A DNA stretch of 64,000 nucleotides from Micrasema longulum. Lineage: Eukaryota; Arthropoda; Insecta; Trichoptera; Brachycentridae. Below are positions 1-12,100 of this stretch, piece by piece. The stretch lies in assembly GCA_022494885.1 (NCBI GenBank), contig JAGVSM010000459.1:186001-250000 (forward strand). The letters run 5' to 3'. Numbering within the stretch: the first letter of the stretch is position 1; every line of letters starts with the position of its first letter. The notes under the pieces were generated by a model. The model ran no database searches, was not told the DNA's origin, and was given only the letters and a program-made list of their open reading frames with translations. The translations under genes and the position numbers were made by a program.

Positions 1-47
1 TTTGACGCAATAAATAAACAATATTTCCTGAAGACGGAAACCGAGTG

Positions 48-620
48 CGGATAAGTCCGACTCGTGGTGTAGTGGTTGGCGCGGACGACTACTATGTTTG
101 AGGTCTCAGGTTAGATTCCCGGTACTGCAATACATCATTGTTTCTGGACTGGCATCACTGATCACCGAACCTTCCGTGTAACAGAAATTAACCATATGCA
201 CTGCAATTTGGCTATGGGTGAAAAATGATGATGTAAGACTAATTAGAATAACAATCACCGATGCTCTATAGCCGCAAAACGTATTGGGATGTTTATTGTT
301 CAGTACCCTTGAAGTAATTTTCACGAAAATGGCGCTGTATAAACCACCTTTAATGATAAGTAATAAGGTTGATGATAATAAACTTGTTCTCATTGAATTT
401 ATTTATCAGGAACATTTCAATCGGTGTACTAATTTATTTCAATATCATGACTTATCAATATAATGCTTAAACTACTGGGAGTCTTCTTTAATTCTGACCT
501 TTCTTTTGACGCTCAAATTAGTAGAACGATAGGTTCATGCTTTTACCAGCTGAGACAGATTAAATGCAAACGAAAAAATTTGGCTATGGGTGAAAAATGA
601 TGATGAATAAATAAATAAAT
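48..620 (+). mobile_element. tRNA-derived SINE, split by an insertion
   Basis: tRNA-like head with A box at 66-83 and B box at 107-122, followed by the body motif found in the other SINE copies here (tttctggactggcatc, gcactgcaatttgg) and a tail of gatgatg then (aata)n near 620. Positions 234-576 are a separate insertion flanked by a 29-base direct repeat. Confidence 0.75.
234..576 (+). mobile_element. Chimeric retroelement insertion inside the SINE
   Basis: Bounded by identical 29-base copies at 205-233 and 577-605, a perfect target-site duplication. The insert matches 4660-5000: a non-coding part, then from about 455 a fragment of LINE reverse transcriptase (frame reads [15 protein letters not shown]). 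It stops abruptly inside the RT domain. Confidence 0.7.
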
Positions 621-3023
621 AATTCTGGTTAGATAAGAACAATTTACACCTTTGGGATCTTTCTAAAATGTTTTTAAATGTCTGTATAAAAATTGTGTAG
701 TGTAACCTTAAATATAATTAAAAATGTTTGATATTATTGTATTTCATAGAAAAAAATAAAAATCGTACCTCATTTTATATCTATACGATCAAATAATAAA
801 TTAGTAAGTATACATCACATTACTAATAACTAAATAAAGTTGAGAATAAGTCTATCTGTTTTCATGAAAAATCTATGTTTCAGTATGATACAAGCAACAT
901 TTTTTTTTCTTCTGTATTAATTTTTTTAGATATTTGTAATTGGCCAGTAACGTAGCAAACACGTGGTACATTTGGTACAAAACTGGTTGTCAATAGTACG
1001 TTAAACTCTATTCCGAAGTAAAAGTATATTGTTCTTTTTACATTCATGTAAATAATTAATATCAACATGTCAGACAGGTGTACCGAATAGTTTAGTCAGG
1101 TATCAAAAGTGTGTTTTTTTATGTGTAATATTGAACACTGAATATTTTTTCAGTATGTCCAAGGACGACGTATATTTGAAGTTCGGTATGTTATTCATAT
1201 TGTGTGTAATTTTAGACGGGAATATTCTAGCCTATTTACAATATTTCAAATATGTACATAAGTATGAATATTATAATAAAACGTAAAAGGTACATAATAT
1301 GCCACTCATCTGTATCGTTTTATTATATTTCTCTTACTATGAGTAAGTTAATCGTACCCTTGTCGCAATAAAATCAGGGCCGAATTTGATTTATTTGAAA
1401 GTCAAAATGTAATTAATATTTTTTTATAAACTATTTGAAATATAAATGTACGAATGTTCCAGTCTAATTATTTTGTACATTTTAGTACCGAATTGTTTTC
1501 AGTGTGCCTTGCATGTTTTCAGTTGCTTAATTTTTGCCCCACTTTTTATTTGTGTACAATAATTTCGGTAGTCGGATGGCAAAAGGGACCGTCTATATTT
1601 AAAAAAATCGTTAAAGAGAGCCGAAATAAGACATTTATTCAATCTACAAACAAAAGTATTTTAGTGTTTTGCTCAGTTTTTAATAATTATTAAATAAGAG
1701 TGTCGTTTTTTTCCGTGTATTTACTGAAACATTATCAAAACCGTTAAAAACTAAAAAAAAATACAAAATTTCAAATGGTCCCTTCTGCCATCTGATTACC
1801 AATTTGTAAAATATATTTATTTTAATTACTAGTAATGATTTTGATTTGTTAATTGCTAAATACCTAGGTAAAAGAGCTTCTTAAACGTATACGAAAACAT
1901 ATCATACATACTTGTACATAAACAGTATAATATGATAGGAGTAGTCATACAAACTTCAGTATCTACAATTGACTTTTCTTGTATTAGAGCCCCTCTGATC
2001 CAGGACAAAAAAACTTAATAATGCTCCTTCTCTATCATCTCACACAGGAACTCTGTTTCTGACAGAGCTTTGACGCAAAGCAAAGCTTTCATATTTGATC
2101 ATTACTACCCCTACAGTTAAATTGTATGCTTTGAAATATTTAATACTATGATCTTAATTCCTAATGTGTTGAGGATTCAATGCTTATTATTACGATTAAA
2201 ATGGTAATTTATTGCAAATTGATTTTCGCCGAATGAAGAAAGAGGCTTCAATTATTTTTTAAAATAAGAAGTAAGTACCTCCATACTCATTTTGGATGAT
2301 TTTTAAGAAATGAAATAATTTTGTTTTATGAACCACTTTATTCATTTACACAATTGACTTGTTTCGGTAACAAGACGTTTCACTCTTCAGGGTTATTTAA
2401 CAGGGTTGTTAATTTAAGTTCATTAATAATAACTGATATGATAATTACCTACTTATATATTTTTTTCGGAGATTTTAACTTACATTTGTCACGTTACAAA
2501 TAGAACAAATTATTAAATTACATATGGTATATTTATTGGATTTCATAAAAATATTAGTTCGTTGTGATTTCATATGTTGTAAGGATCATAAATGTATGAT
2601 TTTTATTGTAATGCTTACTAATTGTCTGTATATGTAATGGTAATATAATGTGGTTATTATGTATAGCATTATTCGGTGTAATTTTTTTAATATTTTAAAA
2701 GTAAAAGTATTGAAACTTAGTCAATTGATTTTGGTAAACCAGTGACTGACGACATTGTTTTGAAGACTTCTAAAAAAGAAGTAAAAACTAATGTTGATGG
2801 ATTGAAGTGACCATCACAAGTCCTATATTTGTATAAAAAATTGCAACTGATTGAAAAATAAAATAATTTCAAAGAAAATAAATATTATAAAATAGGAAAA
2901 AGGAATTTAGTATACGACAAATCAACAAACACCTTAATAAGCTTTATAAACTGTAACCATAGAATTATATGTTGTTTTCGCTGTGATTGATGTTTTCGAC
3001 CATAAATATTTTATAATGTGTGA
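621..3023. other. Ddc 5' flank, AT-rich, no gene seen
   Basis: Apart from the inverted-repeat element at 1566-1801 there is only AT-rich sequence with scattered short frames of no family likeness. The Ddc leader exon and promoter may lie here, but no convincing TATA/donor pair stands out. Confidence 0.5.
1566..1801. repeat. Short inverted-repeat element
   Basis: Ends ggtagtcggatggcaaaagg and the inverse of ggtaatcagatggcagaagg (1776-1801), about 26 bases with few mismatches, enclose about 185 AT-rich bases. Probably a MITE. Confidence 0.5.
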
Positions 3024-3045
3024 CATTGTTATAATTCTAGAAACG
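3024..3045 (+). promoter_or_regulatory. Ddc: Probable 5'UTR splice acceptor before the Ddc start codon
   Basis: A pyrimidine-leaning tract ends in ttctag at 3040, followed by aaacg and the ATG. Insect Ddc genes commonly have a non-coding first exon. The matching donor and promoter cannot be picked reliably in 1-3023 or may lie outside the window. Confidence 0.5.
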
Positions 3046-3125
3046 ATGGAGGCCCCAGAATTCACTGACTTTGCCAAAGAGATGGTTGAATACATTGCGA
3101 AGTATCTAGAAAATATTCGTGATCG
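3046..3125 (+). CDS. Ddc: Ddc coding exon 1
   Basis: Eighty coding bases for residues 1-26 plus two bases of codon 27; starts MEAPEF and ends at donor CG|gtaag. An AG acceptor lies at 3039-3040, five bases before the ATG, so a non-coding leader exon upstream is likely. The 80-base length and phase-2 end match exon 1 of both DHPAAS genes. Confidence 0.93.
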
Positions 3126-6100
3126 GTAAGTTTAACTAATTTAGAAAACTTGACTTATGTAAACAAAAAACTGATTTCTCAGTAAATTTGTAATTTATTG
3201 TTTTATAAATAAAATAAACAAGACCCTTATAGGGAAATAAATAAAAAAACATTAACTGGTAATATGGCTAATTTATATTTTAGGTTTTAATAAATATAAA
3301 TATGGTTTTATTTTTTAATATCGTTTCAACCATTATTTTGTTACATTATTGATTACTTTAATTTTAAATTTATAAACCATATTTAAATTACCATAACGAT
3401 TATATTTTTGTACAATACCATTCTATAAATTTTAATGATATTATTATTTTGTATACTGGTTAATGTTTGTTAATCATATGAGTGATTATTATTTTATTAG
3501 TTTTATAAGTACCTATTTAATGTTATTTATTTTATTTAGATTGTTATGTTTAAATTTATGTATTGAATCATATTACCTATGTAATTATGAATGATTTAAT
3601 TTACTCGATATTTTATGCTATGAATTATTATAGCTTAACACAGGCACATCCACAAATGCCATAATATTTCAGTATACAAATGTAATTTAAAATGAATAAA
3701 TGAAAAATAAAACGTAAAATCAACAAAAGGAAATATCGAAGAAATGATCTTGTTTAAAGATAGACAGAATATTAAATTATTAACACTGCGTAAAATGATC
3801 ACATAAACCAGTTCATTATATATCGAAATGCTAAGATCATTTTTTTTTCAAATCCGCCTTGAGTAACTTTTGCAAATTAAATGTAAGGCAAACCAGAAAT
3901 TCACGATTAACCACGGGAGTCGTTCAGGAAACAAGATTTTGTAATAGTGCGATTTTCAAAACATCATTACTTATAAACCAAATAAGATAATTTCAATTTA
4001 AAATGAGCTTTTGATGAAAAATAACTCTTATTTTGATGATTAAAGTACACATTAAAATGACGACTGATGTTTTTTTGCATTAAAACAAAGTGGACATTCT
4101 TTTTCAACTAAGAAAAGCATTTTTACGACGAATTTGGACTTTGGTAGTTTAGTCAAGTATAAAATAGCTAATTGCAATTATTTCTGCATCTTTAACTTCA
4201 AAATGGCCTCTTATGTGTTATTCTCTAAGGCACAGAATGTTTTTACTCTTTTAAATTATTAATGATTACCCTTTGAATAAGCCTTGTCGACGAATTAAAG
4301 GATAATTAAGATAAAATTTGTTTGTTATTTCGTAAGCCCTGTTAAACAAGTTATTATATTACTCGTATTTATTTAAAAATGTGCATTATATATATGTGTA
4401 ATTTATAACATTTGACCGGTTAAGAACCGATAAATACCTTTTCTTTAGTTGCAAAATATTTCAAGGCTGTTAACTCTGGGTGTAGCAGCTGCATTGATTA
4501 TTCCATATAAAATTAGATATCAACCAATTAATAATTTCTCCTCGTACTTACGCACGTATAATACCTATAATATAAAAACACATTATCGTTTACAATAGGT
4601 GTATATATTTGATTGGGTTTAACTAAAAAAAATCACCAATATATTTTAGGACTATTCCGTAAGACTTATTAGAATAACAATCACCGATGCTCTATAGCCG
4701 CAAAACGTATTGGGATGTTTATTGTACAGTACCCTTGAAGTAATTTTCACGAAAATGGCGCTGTATAAACCACCTTTAATGATAAGTAATAAGATTGATG
4801 ATAATAAACTTGTTCTCATTGAATTTATTTATCAGGAACATTTCAATCGGTGTACTAATTTATATCAATATCATGGCTTACCAATATAATTTTAAACTAC
4901 TGGGAGTCTTCTTTAATTCTGACCTTTCTCTTGACGCTCAAATTAGAAGAACGATAGGTTCATGCTTTTACCAGCTGAGACAGATTAAATGCCTACGCAA
5001 AAATTTGCCAGTTGATGCCATCCGTCAATTATTAATAAATGCGTTTGTAGTGTTTAGAGTCGATTATTGTAATGGTATCTACGCAGGTCTACCAATGAAT
5101 AAAAAATTACTTTGTAAAGCGCCCTTGAGGTATTATACTATGAAAATAGCGCTATATGAGTTATCCATAATAATAATAATAGCACACCATGTGGCGCGGA
5201 TAAAAGAGCTAATATAAATTTATATAAAAAGTATATTTGCATTTGGACAAATTTATCTTTGCCAAGACTACGCGTTTGCCTACCATGCAAGAGGTATCGG
5301 GTTCGATTCCCGACATGGTTGACATGAAATTTTTATTTTAAAAGATGTTTTTACACTAGAATATTTCTAGACTGGTACCTGAAGCGTAAGACTGATCAAC
5401 TTACCTTCATGTGACAAAAATAATCAAGATGCACTGTGATTGGTGTACCAGTGCAGTGCTCTATGCACCATTCGGTGCGGGTTAATAAATAGACAAATTG
5501 AGTTCCTTTCCATACTTATTTATTTGTACCCACATAATATAAGACGATGTATTTAATCGGTATTTGTAAAAAAATACGTTGAAAACTTGCGAATATCAAA
5601 TATCTGACACTAAACATGGAAACTAAATTTTTGAGATATTCATTTTATTTTAATATTGTAATTCCAAACATCGACGCTGGGACGCCGAACTCGAACGAAA
5701 ATCCGGTCACACATACGCTGAAAAGTTCATTCTGAAAAAGTGTTAGCGCATTATATTATACGTATAAATGGTTTGGTCAATTGGAAGATGCTTATATATT
5801 GAAATCTTGTTTTCATACTTTTTTATTGATATAATTTTAGCTAGAGTGAAGGCAGTTCGAAATCATTAATGAGTTTATTTCGTCTAAAGAAAATACATAT
5901 CATAAGCCTTAAAAAAAATGTTTCACTGTTTTTAGTTACAAATTAAAATTTGAACAGTAATACAGATGTTATATTTAAATTTCAGAAAAAATGTAACAAA
6001 AGCTTTTAAAAATTATGTTACGAGTATTATATTTATAGTAAATCTTACATACGCGCCTTACTTCATTTTGACCTGATTACCTGACATTTTTAGATTTTCA

Positions 6101-9100
6101 CGGCCATTTACATGATGTTAACATTCAATTAAGTTACTATACTATAATGTGTCACTTGATACAATTTAAAGTAATTATTACACCTGGACTATGTATGCTG
6201 CAATGTTGACCATAACGTGTACGTGAATGATCATAACAAGTTTATCAAAGGAACGGAAAACCCATCGCTGAATTGATTCAAACTGTACGAAAAATTTATT
6301 TTATTTATTGACAGTGAATGCCGCCCTCCACACACCCCAACATTAAAAAAAAACCGAGGGTGTTCTTCTCAGTTTTTCTCTACATCATCAACGTGTTTCT
6401 ATCCGTACTCTGTTGTGCATAGGGCACTGCATTGTTATACGAAATGCAGCGTATATTGATCATCTGTCAAATGAAGGTAAGGAGATAAGTCTTGCGCTTC
6501 GGGTGCTAGTCCAGGAACAATGAAATATTGCAGTGTAAAACTTCCATTTATTTTCTAAATATTATAATTTTTTTATTTAATCAAAAAAATGAATTTAAAA
6601 AAAAAAAAATACATATTATAATTTTATATTAAACGTTTCTAGCTCTCTAATGATTGCGTTTTACAAGTCCACATTATTTTTGTAATATTTGTTTTTAAAT
6701 ATTAACAAAAATATCTATGCGAGTATTTTATTTTAAAATCAATATTACATGTCTACCTTCCCAGGAATCGAACCTGGGACGTCAAGTATGGTAGGCAAAT
6801 ACGCCAACCACTACACTACAAGGCGGAATCATCTCCACTCTATTTACTTTTTCAGAATTTTTACTTGAGAGTAGCCATCGAGTCAAATACGCTAGTCCAG
6901 GGCTGGTATTCCAAACGCTCTTGCGGCCGTATTATCTCGTGTATTTACATACAAAATACACGAGATAAAACATTTTTCTCGTGCTGTGAGAGTGATTCAG
7001 AGTAGTACTCCTGGATTCTGGTCCCATTTCATACACAAAATTGTATTTCCCAAACTTTGCTCATACTTGAAACAATTTTTTGCCAAAATTCGAGCTACTT
7101 TTTCAAATTACAATGCCATAAACCGTGAATTCATTTCAATCAAACTCTACTGCTTTTATTGTTCCTTTACGGTAAGTTTAGCGATTTGTGAGGCTTATGT
7201 CGGATATTGTCATCTGCCTCATTTTGCAATTGCGTAAACGGTAGCAAAAACTGACTTAATTTACCTGTATTCTTAATTCTATTACATAAATTAAGTTTCA
7301 CATTGTGATTTTTAATATAAATTTAACATTATTTATTACTATTATTATTTTGAAAGCCCCGTTAAAAAAATGTTTTTAAAATTTTGTAAAGAAGAACATA
7401 AAATTTTACGGTTTCCCAAACGTTTAAATATTTCAGCAATTTTCTGTTAGTTCTAGGCAGATGTATATACACTAAGGTAAATAGCCGTTTTGGAAAATTC
7501 ATCTTAATCACAGAACAACGACGGATGTGCGTAAAATGCGGCATTGACTTTTAAAAATATTTGATCCCTCAAAGGTTTTATAAAGACTTTATTTATTATA
7601 AACGCCCAGAGGGCTTTTATATGACAAGTACAAAATTACAATTCCAGCGTTTCCTTACGAAAGTTAATACGTACCTAGATCGAATATGAGATATGTATCT
7701 AATTAATATACGTATTTTTTACTTAAATATCAAATTAATTTATGTTTTATAGATCTAAATCAATATATTGTGAATAAAATTTAAAAAAAACACTAATAAA
7801 GATAAAATTTTAGACAAAAGAAGGTAGGGACATAATGAAATATTTTCAAAAATTATCACAGTTTTAGGAAAAAAAAAACAATAGGCATTATTTACATTCT
7901 AGGTTTGAAAAAAAAAGTTTAAAAAAGGATCCCAAGTAACAAAGGATATAGGTACTTTTGTAGTTATCTTATTCCCCCTCCCCCTATATGCCGGTTCATC
8001 AAGGGTCAGAAAAGCAAGCGCTAGGATCTTCTGTCCAACCTCTTCTCAATAGTAGACCGCCATGTTCTTGGGGGTCTACCTCTATCTCTTGTTTTAGCTG
8101 GGATATTGAGCGCTCTTCTTACTGAATAGTCCTCATCTCTACGCATGACGTGTCCATGCCATCTCATCCCGCTTTCCGTCAGTTTTTTGCAATAGGTACC
8201 ATTTTGAACGACCCTCTGATATACTCATTGCGGATCCTGTCTATGCGTGTTACACAACCTGCCCACCGCAACATTTTCATTTCAGTACTTTTGTACTTAT
8301 CAATTTATGAATTATGAATTATACTTAATTTATAATTTGATAACAAACTAGTAAGTACTTATTAAAAAAATAAATAAAACGCTCTCATGAAAATCACACG
8401 CGTCGTAGTTTTACGATCGCCGATCGTGGCGAATTAGAAACAAGTTGTGGTAGTGCAGTATTAAATCTACATGATATTAACAAATTATATAAATGTTGCT
8501 AATTATTATTAACATTCCATAATGTGTGCAATATTAATGATATAAGCTAATTGAAGGCGATTCCAATATTGTAGAAACTGATTTTCTAGTACGAACGAGG
8601 TACAGACCATGACCTACAGCGGTATGATTGGGGACCTTGATGGAGCATTACACCAGATTATTCAACAGTTGTGTTATTGTGGAAGTGACTGCAGTGGAAC
8701 TGGCCACCGGATAGTGTTACCGTTTTTGAAAGTCGTAAGACATTGAGAAATGTCGTAACAATAAAAATACGCGTTCCGTTCATATCGGCCCAATTCGAAA
8801 GCAATTTGTTATCAATGCAAAACTTGGCCAAATTAGCAACGAAGCACACAAACTAATTAAATCGACACCATTCAAATGCTGTAAAAGTATTCGTTTTAAT
8901 ATTTTAGTAAAAGTTTTTTGTCCTCCCCTTAAAATATGTCTGAAAAACTTTTTCTTATAATACCAGTAAAGAGTTGTCGAGTTTATTTTACGGAGAAATC
9001 AATTTAGTGGATGGGGTAAAAAGTTGCGTTTAATCGTTTTTTCTTGCATTTGTTGTTTCCTTATTCCTTTTTTAATACACGGTAAAATTGCAACTATCCG

Positions 9101-12100
9101 GATCAACAAGTACCAGACGTTATCCGGATATGAAAAAACGCGGATACTTAGATTGGCCATTGAATTAAGGCAATGGTTTGAAAGAAAGCGCAAAATTTAC
9201 TCTAATATACCTATTTTATTGCTTTTGAAATAAAACAGCGAATTTGAATCACATTAAAAACTTACTTAAACATAAATAGGTGCGTAGGTTTTCACGGCCA
9301 CTGTTATTAATATGTTTTGGGGCAAATAGAGCGCACATCAAAGAATAGAATTGAGGACAATAAAAGAGCGTGTAAACTTGGGCACCCTGAAAAATCTGCA
9401 TTAGCGGAACACTTTATTCACACAGGACATATTTTCGGCTTTGAACCAAAGATTTTGCATAAACCTAGAAATTACAGTGCACGAACAATAAAAGTGGCTA
9501 TTGAAATACACAAACACCCAAATAACATAAACAATGACGACGGGCTGAAATTAAACTCAACATGGTTCCTGGCACTACACACCACTTAAATGACACGGAA
9601 TGTGCCTACTGCCGACTGTGACATGGTACAAATTATTAGTACATGAGCTTATAATTTTTCTACAAAAACTCACGGTTTATTCTGAAGCTCCTGCAATAGT
9701 AGCCGAAACGTCGAAACGAATCCAACTTACACGGGATCATTAAAAAAGAGGCATATTGATTACTTAAACATCTCCAGCAATGTTAATTGCTTTGACGAAG
9801 AAACTCTTTCACGAGCAGTAGTTTGTTATTAAAAGATCTTTATTTTCTGGATATTTGGCATCCGGATGACTGGAGTTCGGGTAAACAAAGTTCTATTGTA
9901 TTACATATTTATAAATTTTCAGTGAAATAAATGCAAATAAAAGTTTTATAATGGTAGTAAATAAACAATTAAATTAGCGTTACACGTTTATTCTTTGGAA
10001 AGAAAACAACTTCACTATGGAACGTAGATATCACCCGTCGCGTCGATGGGAAGACGGCTCTCCCGAAACTATAGTTGGGTTCTTTTCATAGAATAAACGC
10101 GTAACTATAACAGCAAAGTTTTTTCTTATAATAACTTATCACGAAGTGTGACGAAGTGAATGCCGATTCAATCAATAATAGCATATTTAAAGTTTCAAGT
10201 TTGTTACTGAAAATTCTTGGTGCAAGTTTAAACAAAAATAAAAGACGAGTGATACTTAAATTGGGAATACTGACCGGTTTTATCGCTTTCACGATATCTA
10301 CGAGACTGGTATCTTCATTATGAAATTAAATCAATTAGTAAAAAATCTAATAAATTCAAAATTATGTATTAGTAATTATTTTTATTTTGTAAAAAGGTAT
10401 CTGACAAAAATATTTTAGGTAGCAAATGATAGGACATTTGTTTTTTTTAGTGTTTTTCAAACATACGCAATATGACTAGTTGAACCAGCAGCGTTAGATG
10501 ATATGCCCTGTAAAGCCTAGACTTACATATTCTACTTCTTCTTCTTCTTCCGGTGCCTTGTCGGGTCCCCACGACTTTGGGGTTAACTGCAGCGAAGGCA
10601 TTTCTGTCCCGTGCTATTTTTTTATTCTGCAACCAGGACGACTGCTTATGTACTTGCCGTAGTGATTCCTGGAAAAATATGACCAGAGTGGTTTCCCGTT
10701 GCCTTCTCTAACGGTTTTTTATGTCGGGGTTACCTTCCCTTAGCTGGTTGGTTCTGGTTTGAAGGTGCCCGAAACTCGCCTTTCATACTCTCGTAATCTG
10801 CTGTGATCACGTCGTTATGAGAGTGATCTGATTGCCCACCATTCGTGACGTGGACGCGATTTAGTGTTGCCGGTGGAATGTAACTGGGCGTTCCCAGCAT
10901 TTTATAGAATCACACCCTCCAGCATGATGTGAGTCACTGCCACCGTACTGACAGCTCGAACCCCTACATATAAAAACAGTTTTCTCTCTCTGTTATTTAT
11001 GAATGTTTCTTTTTTGCTAGGCGGGTGTTGCCCACTGTGGAGCCTGGCTACCTGCGGCCGCTGGTGCCGGCAGAGGCACCCCAAGAGCCGGAGCAGTGGA
11101 GGGCGGTGATGGAGGACCTTGAGAGGGTCATCATGCCAGGAGTCACCCACTGGCACTCCCCGCGCTTTCACGCCTACTTCCCCACGGCCAACAGCTACCC
11201 GGCTATCGTGGCCGACATGCTGAGCGGGGCGATCGCCTGCATCGGCTTTACATGGGTATTAAATTTTTTTATTTCACCGACCAAACATTGTAGACGAAAT
11301 ATATTCAGGTTCAGTGCCGAAATAAGGCGTTTATCGGCAAAAAATTAAAGTAAATACAGTAATACGAAATAAGTGTTTGACATCGAATTGAATTGCAAAA
11401 AAATAATCATAGCAGCTTCACTAGATACAAAAATACCCGTTCTAAAGCTACATTTCTTATATTTATATATATATACACACTATACTACATTATAATAACA
11501 ATTATAGTACTACGAGTACATTGTAATAAAAATATAGAAATACCAAAAATAAAACACGAAAAAAAATTATGAACGAATTAAGACGAAAAAAATAATTATA
11601 AGATATAAAAGAATATATGACCAAAGAGTAAATAAAATATAATAAAATTAATAACTATTTTTTTAAATAGGCAACTAACAGTTCAAATTCCAAAAACTAA
11701 AAAGCTAACTAAAGAAAAAACAGATATGAAAATAATATACAAATCAAATGAAAGAAAAATAGACATTGAATATTGAAGATTGGAGGCAGCATTAATTCCT
11801 ATTCTTAGAACCTCATCCGGCTGACTTCTGCCAATTCTGATGAGCCATTCTTTAACTTCAGATGGGAATTTATTTTTGAAAGAATGAGTAATTTCTTGAG
11901 GTAGCTCACTCGTAGCATCGAGGTCATATATAACTTGAATGTCTTTGGGCAAAAATTGTCTTCATTTGAGGAACCACAAGATTACCTTTAGTTGTGGCTC
12001 TGTTTTTTTTGGAGTGTATTTTAACCAGGTGGTTTCTTATCATGGACATCTTTTAACAGGGTCATTATAAATAACTGTTTCACATTAAAAACTTTTAATT

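Larger units (their letters stand above)
3126..11020 (+). other. Ddc intron 1
   Basis: Holds the chimeric LINE repeat (4660-5215), two SINEs, a palindromic repeat (6907-7015), an RTE-like fragment, a Penelope fragment, a terminal-repeat-like block (9850-9900) and a GC-rich repeat. 3126-4650, 5500-6300, 7020-7970, 8300-9300 and 9900-10530 show nothing recognisable. Confidence 0.8.

Noticed and set aside
66..122. A functional tRNA gene
   Set aside because: A and B boxes are present but no full cloverleaf or acceptor pairing, and the SINE body follows directly; the same holds for every other tRNA-like head here.
2321..2503. LINE endonuclease piece (FFGDFNLHLSRYK)
   Set aside because: Only a six-residue likeness to the GDFN motif; nothing around it supports a LINE.
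7362..7544. Short open frames in 7-9 kb (also 8658-8849 and 8999-9193)
   Set aside because: No family likeness, no codon bias, and located in Ddc intron 1 between transposon fragments.
11683..11952. A separate membrane or envelope-type protein (hydrophobic C-terminus)
   Set aside because: Sequence just upstream on the same strand reads as LINE RT C-terminus, and this frame is its continuation; the hydrophobic end is a read-through into AT-rich DNA.
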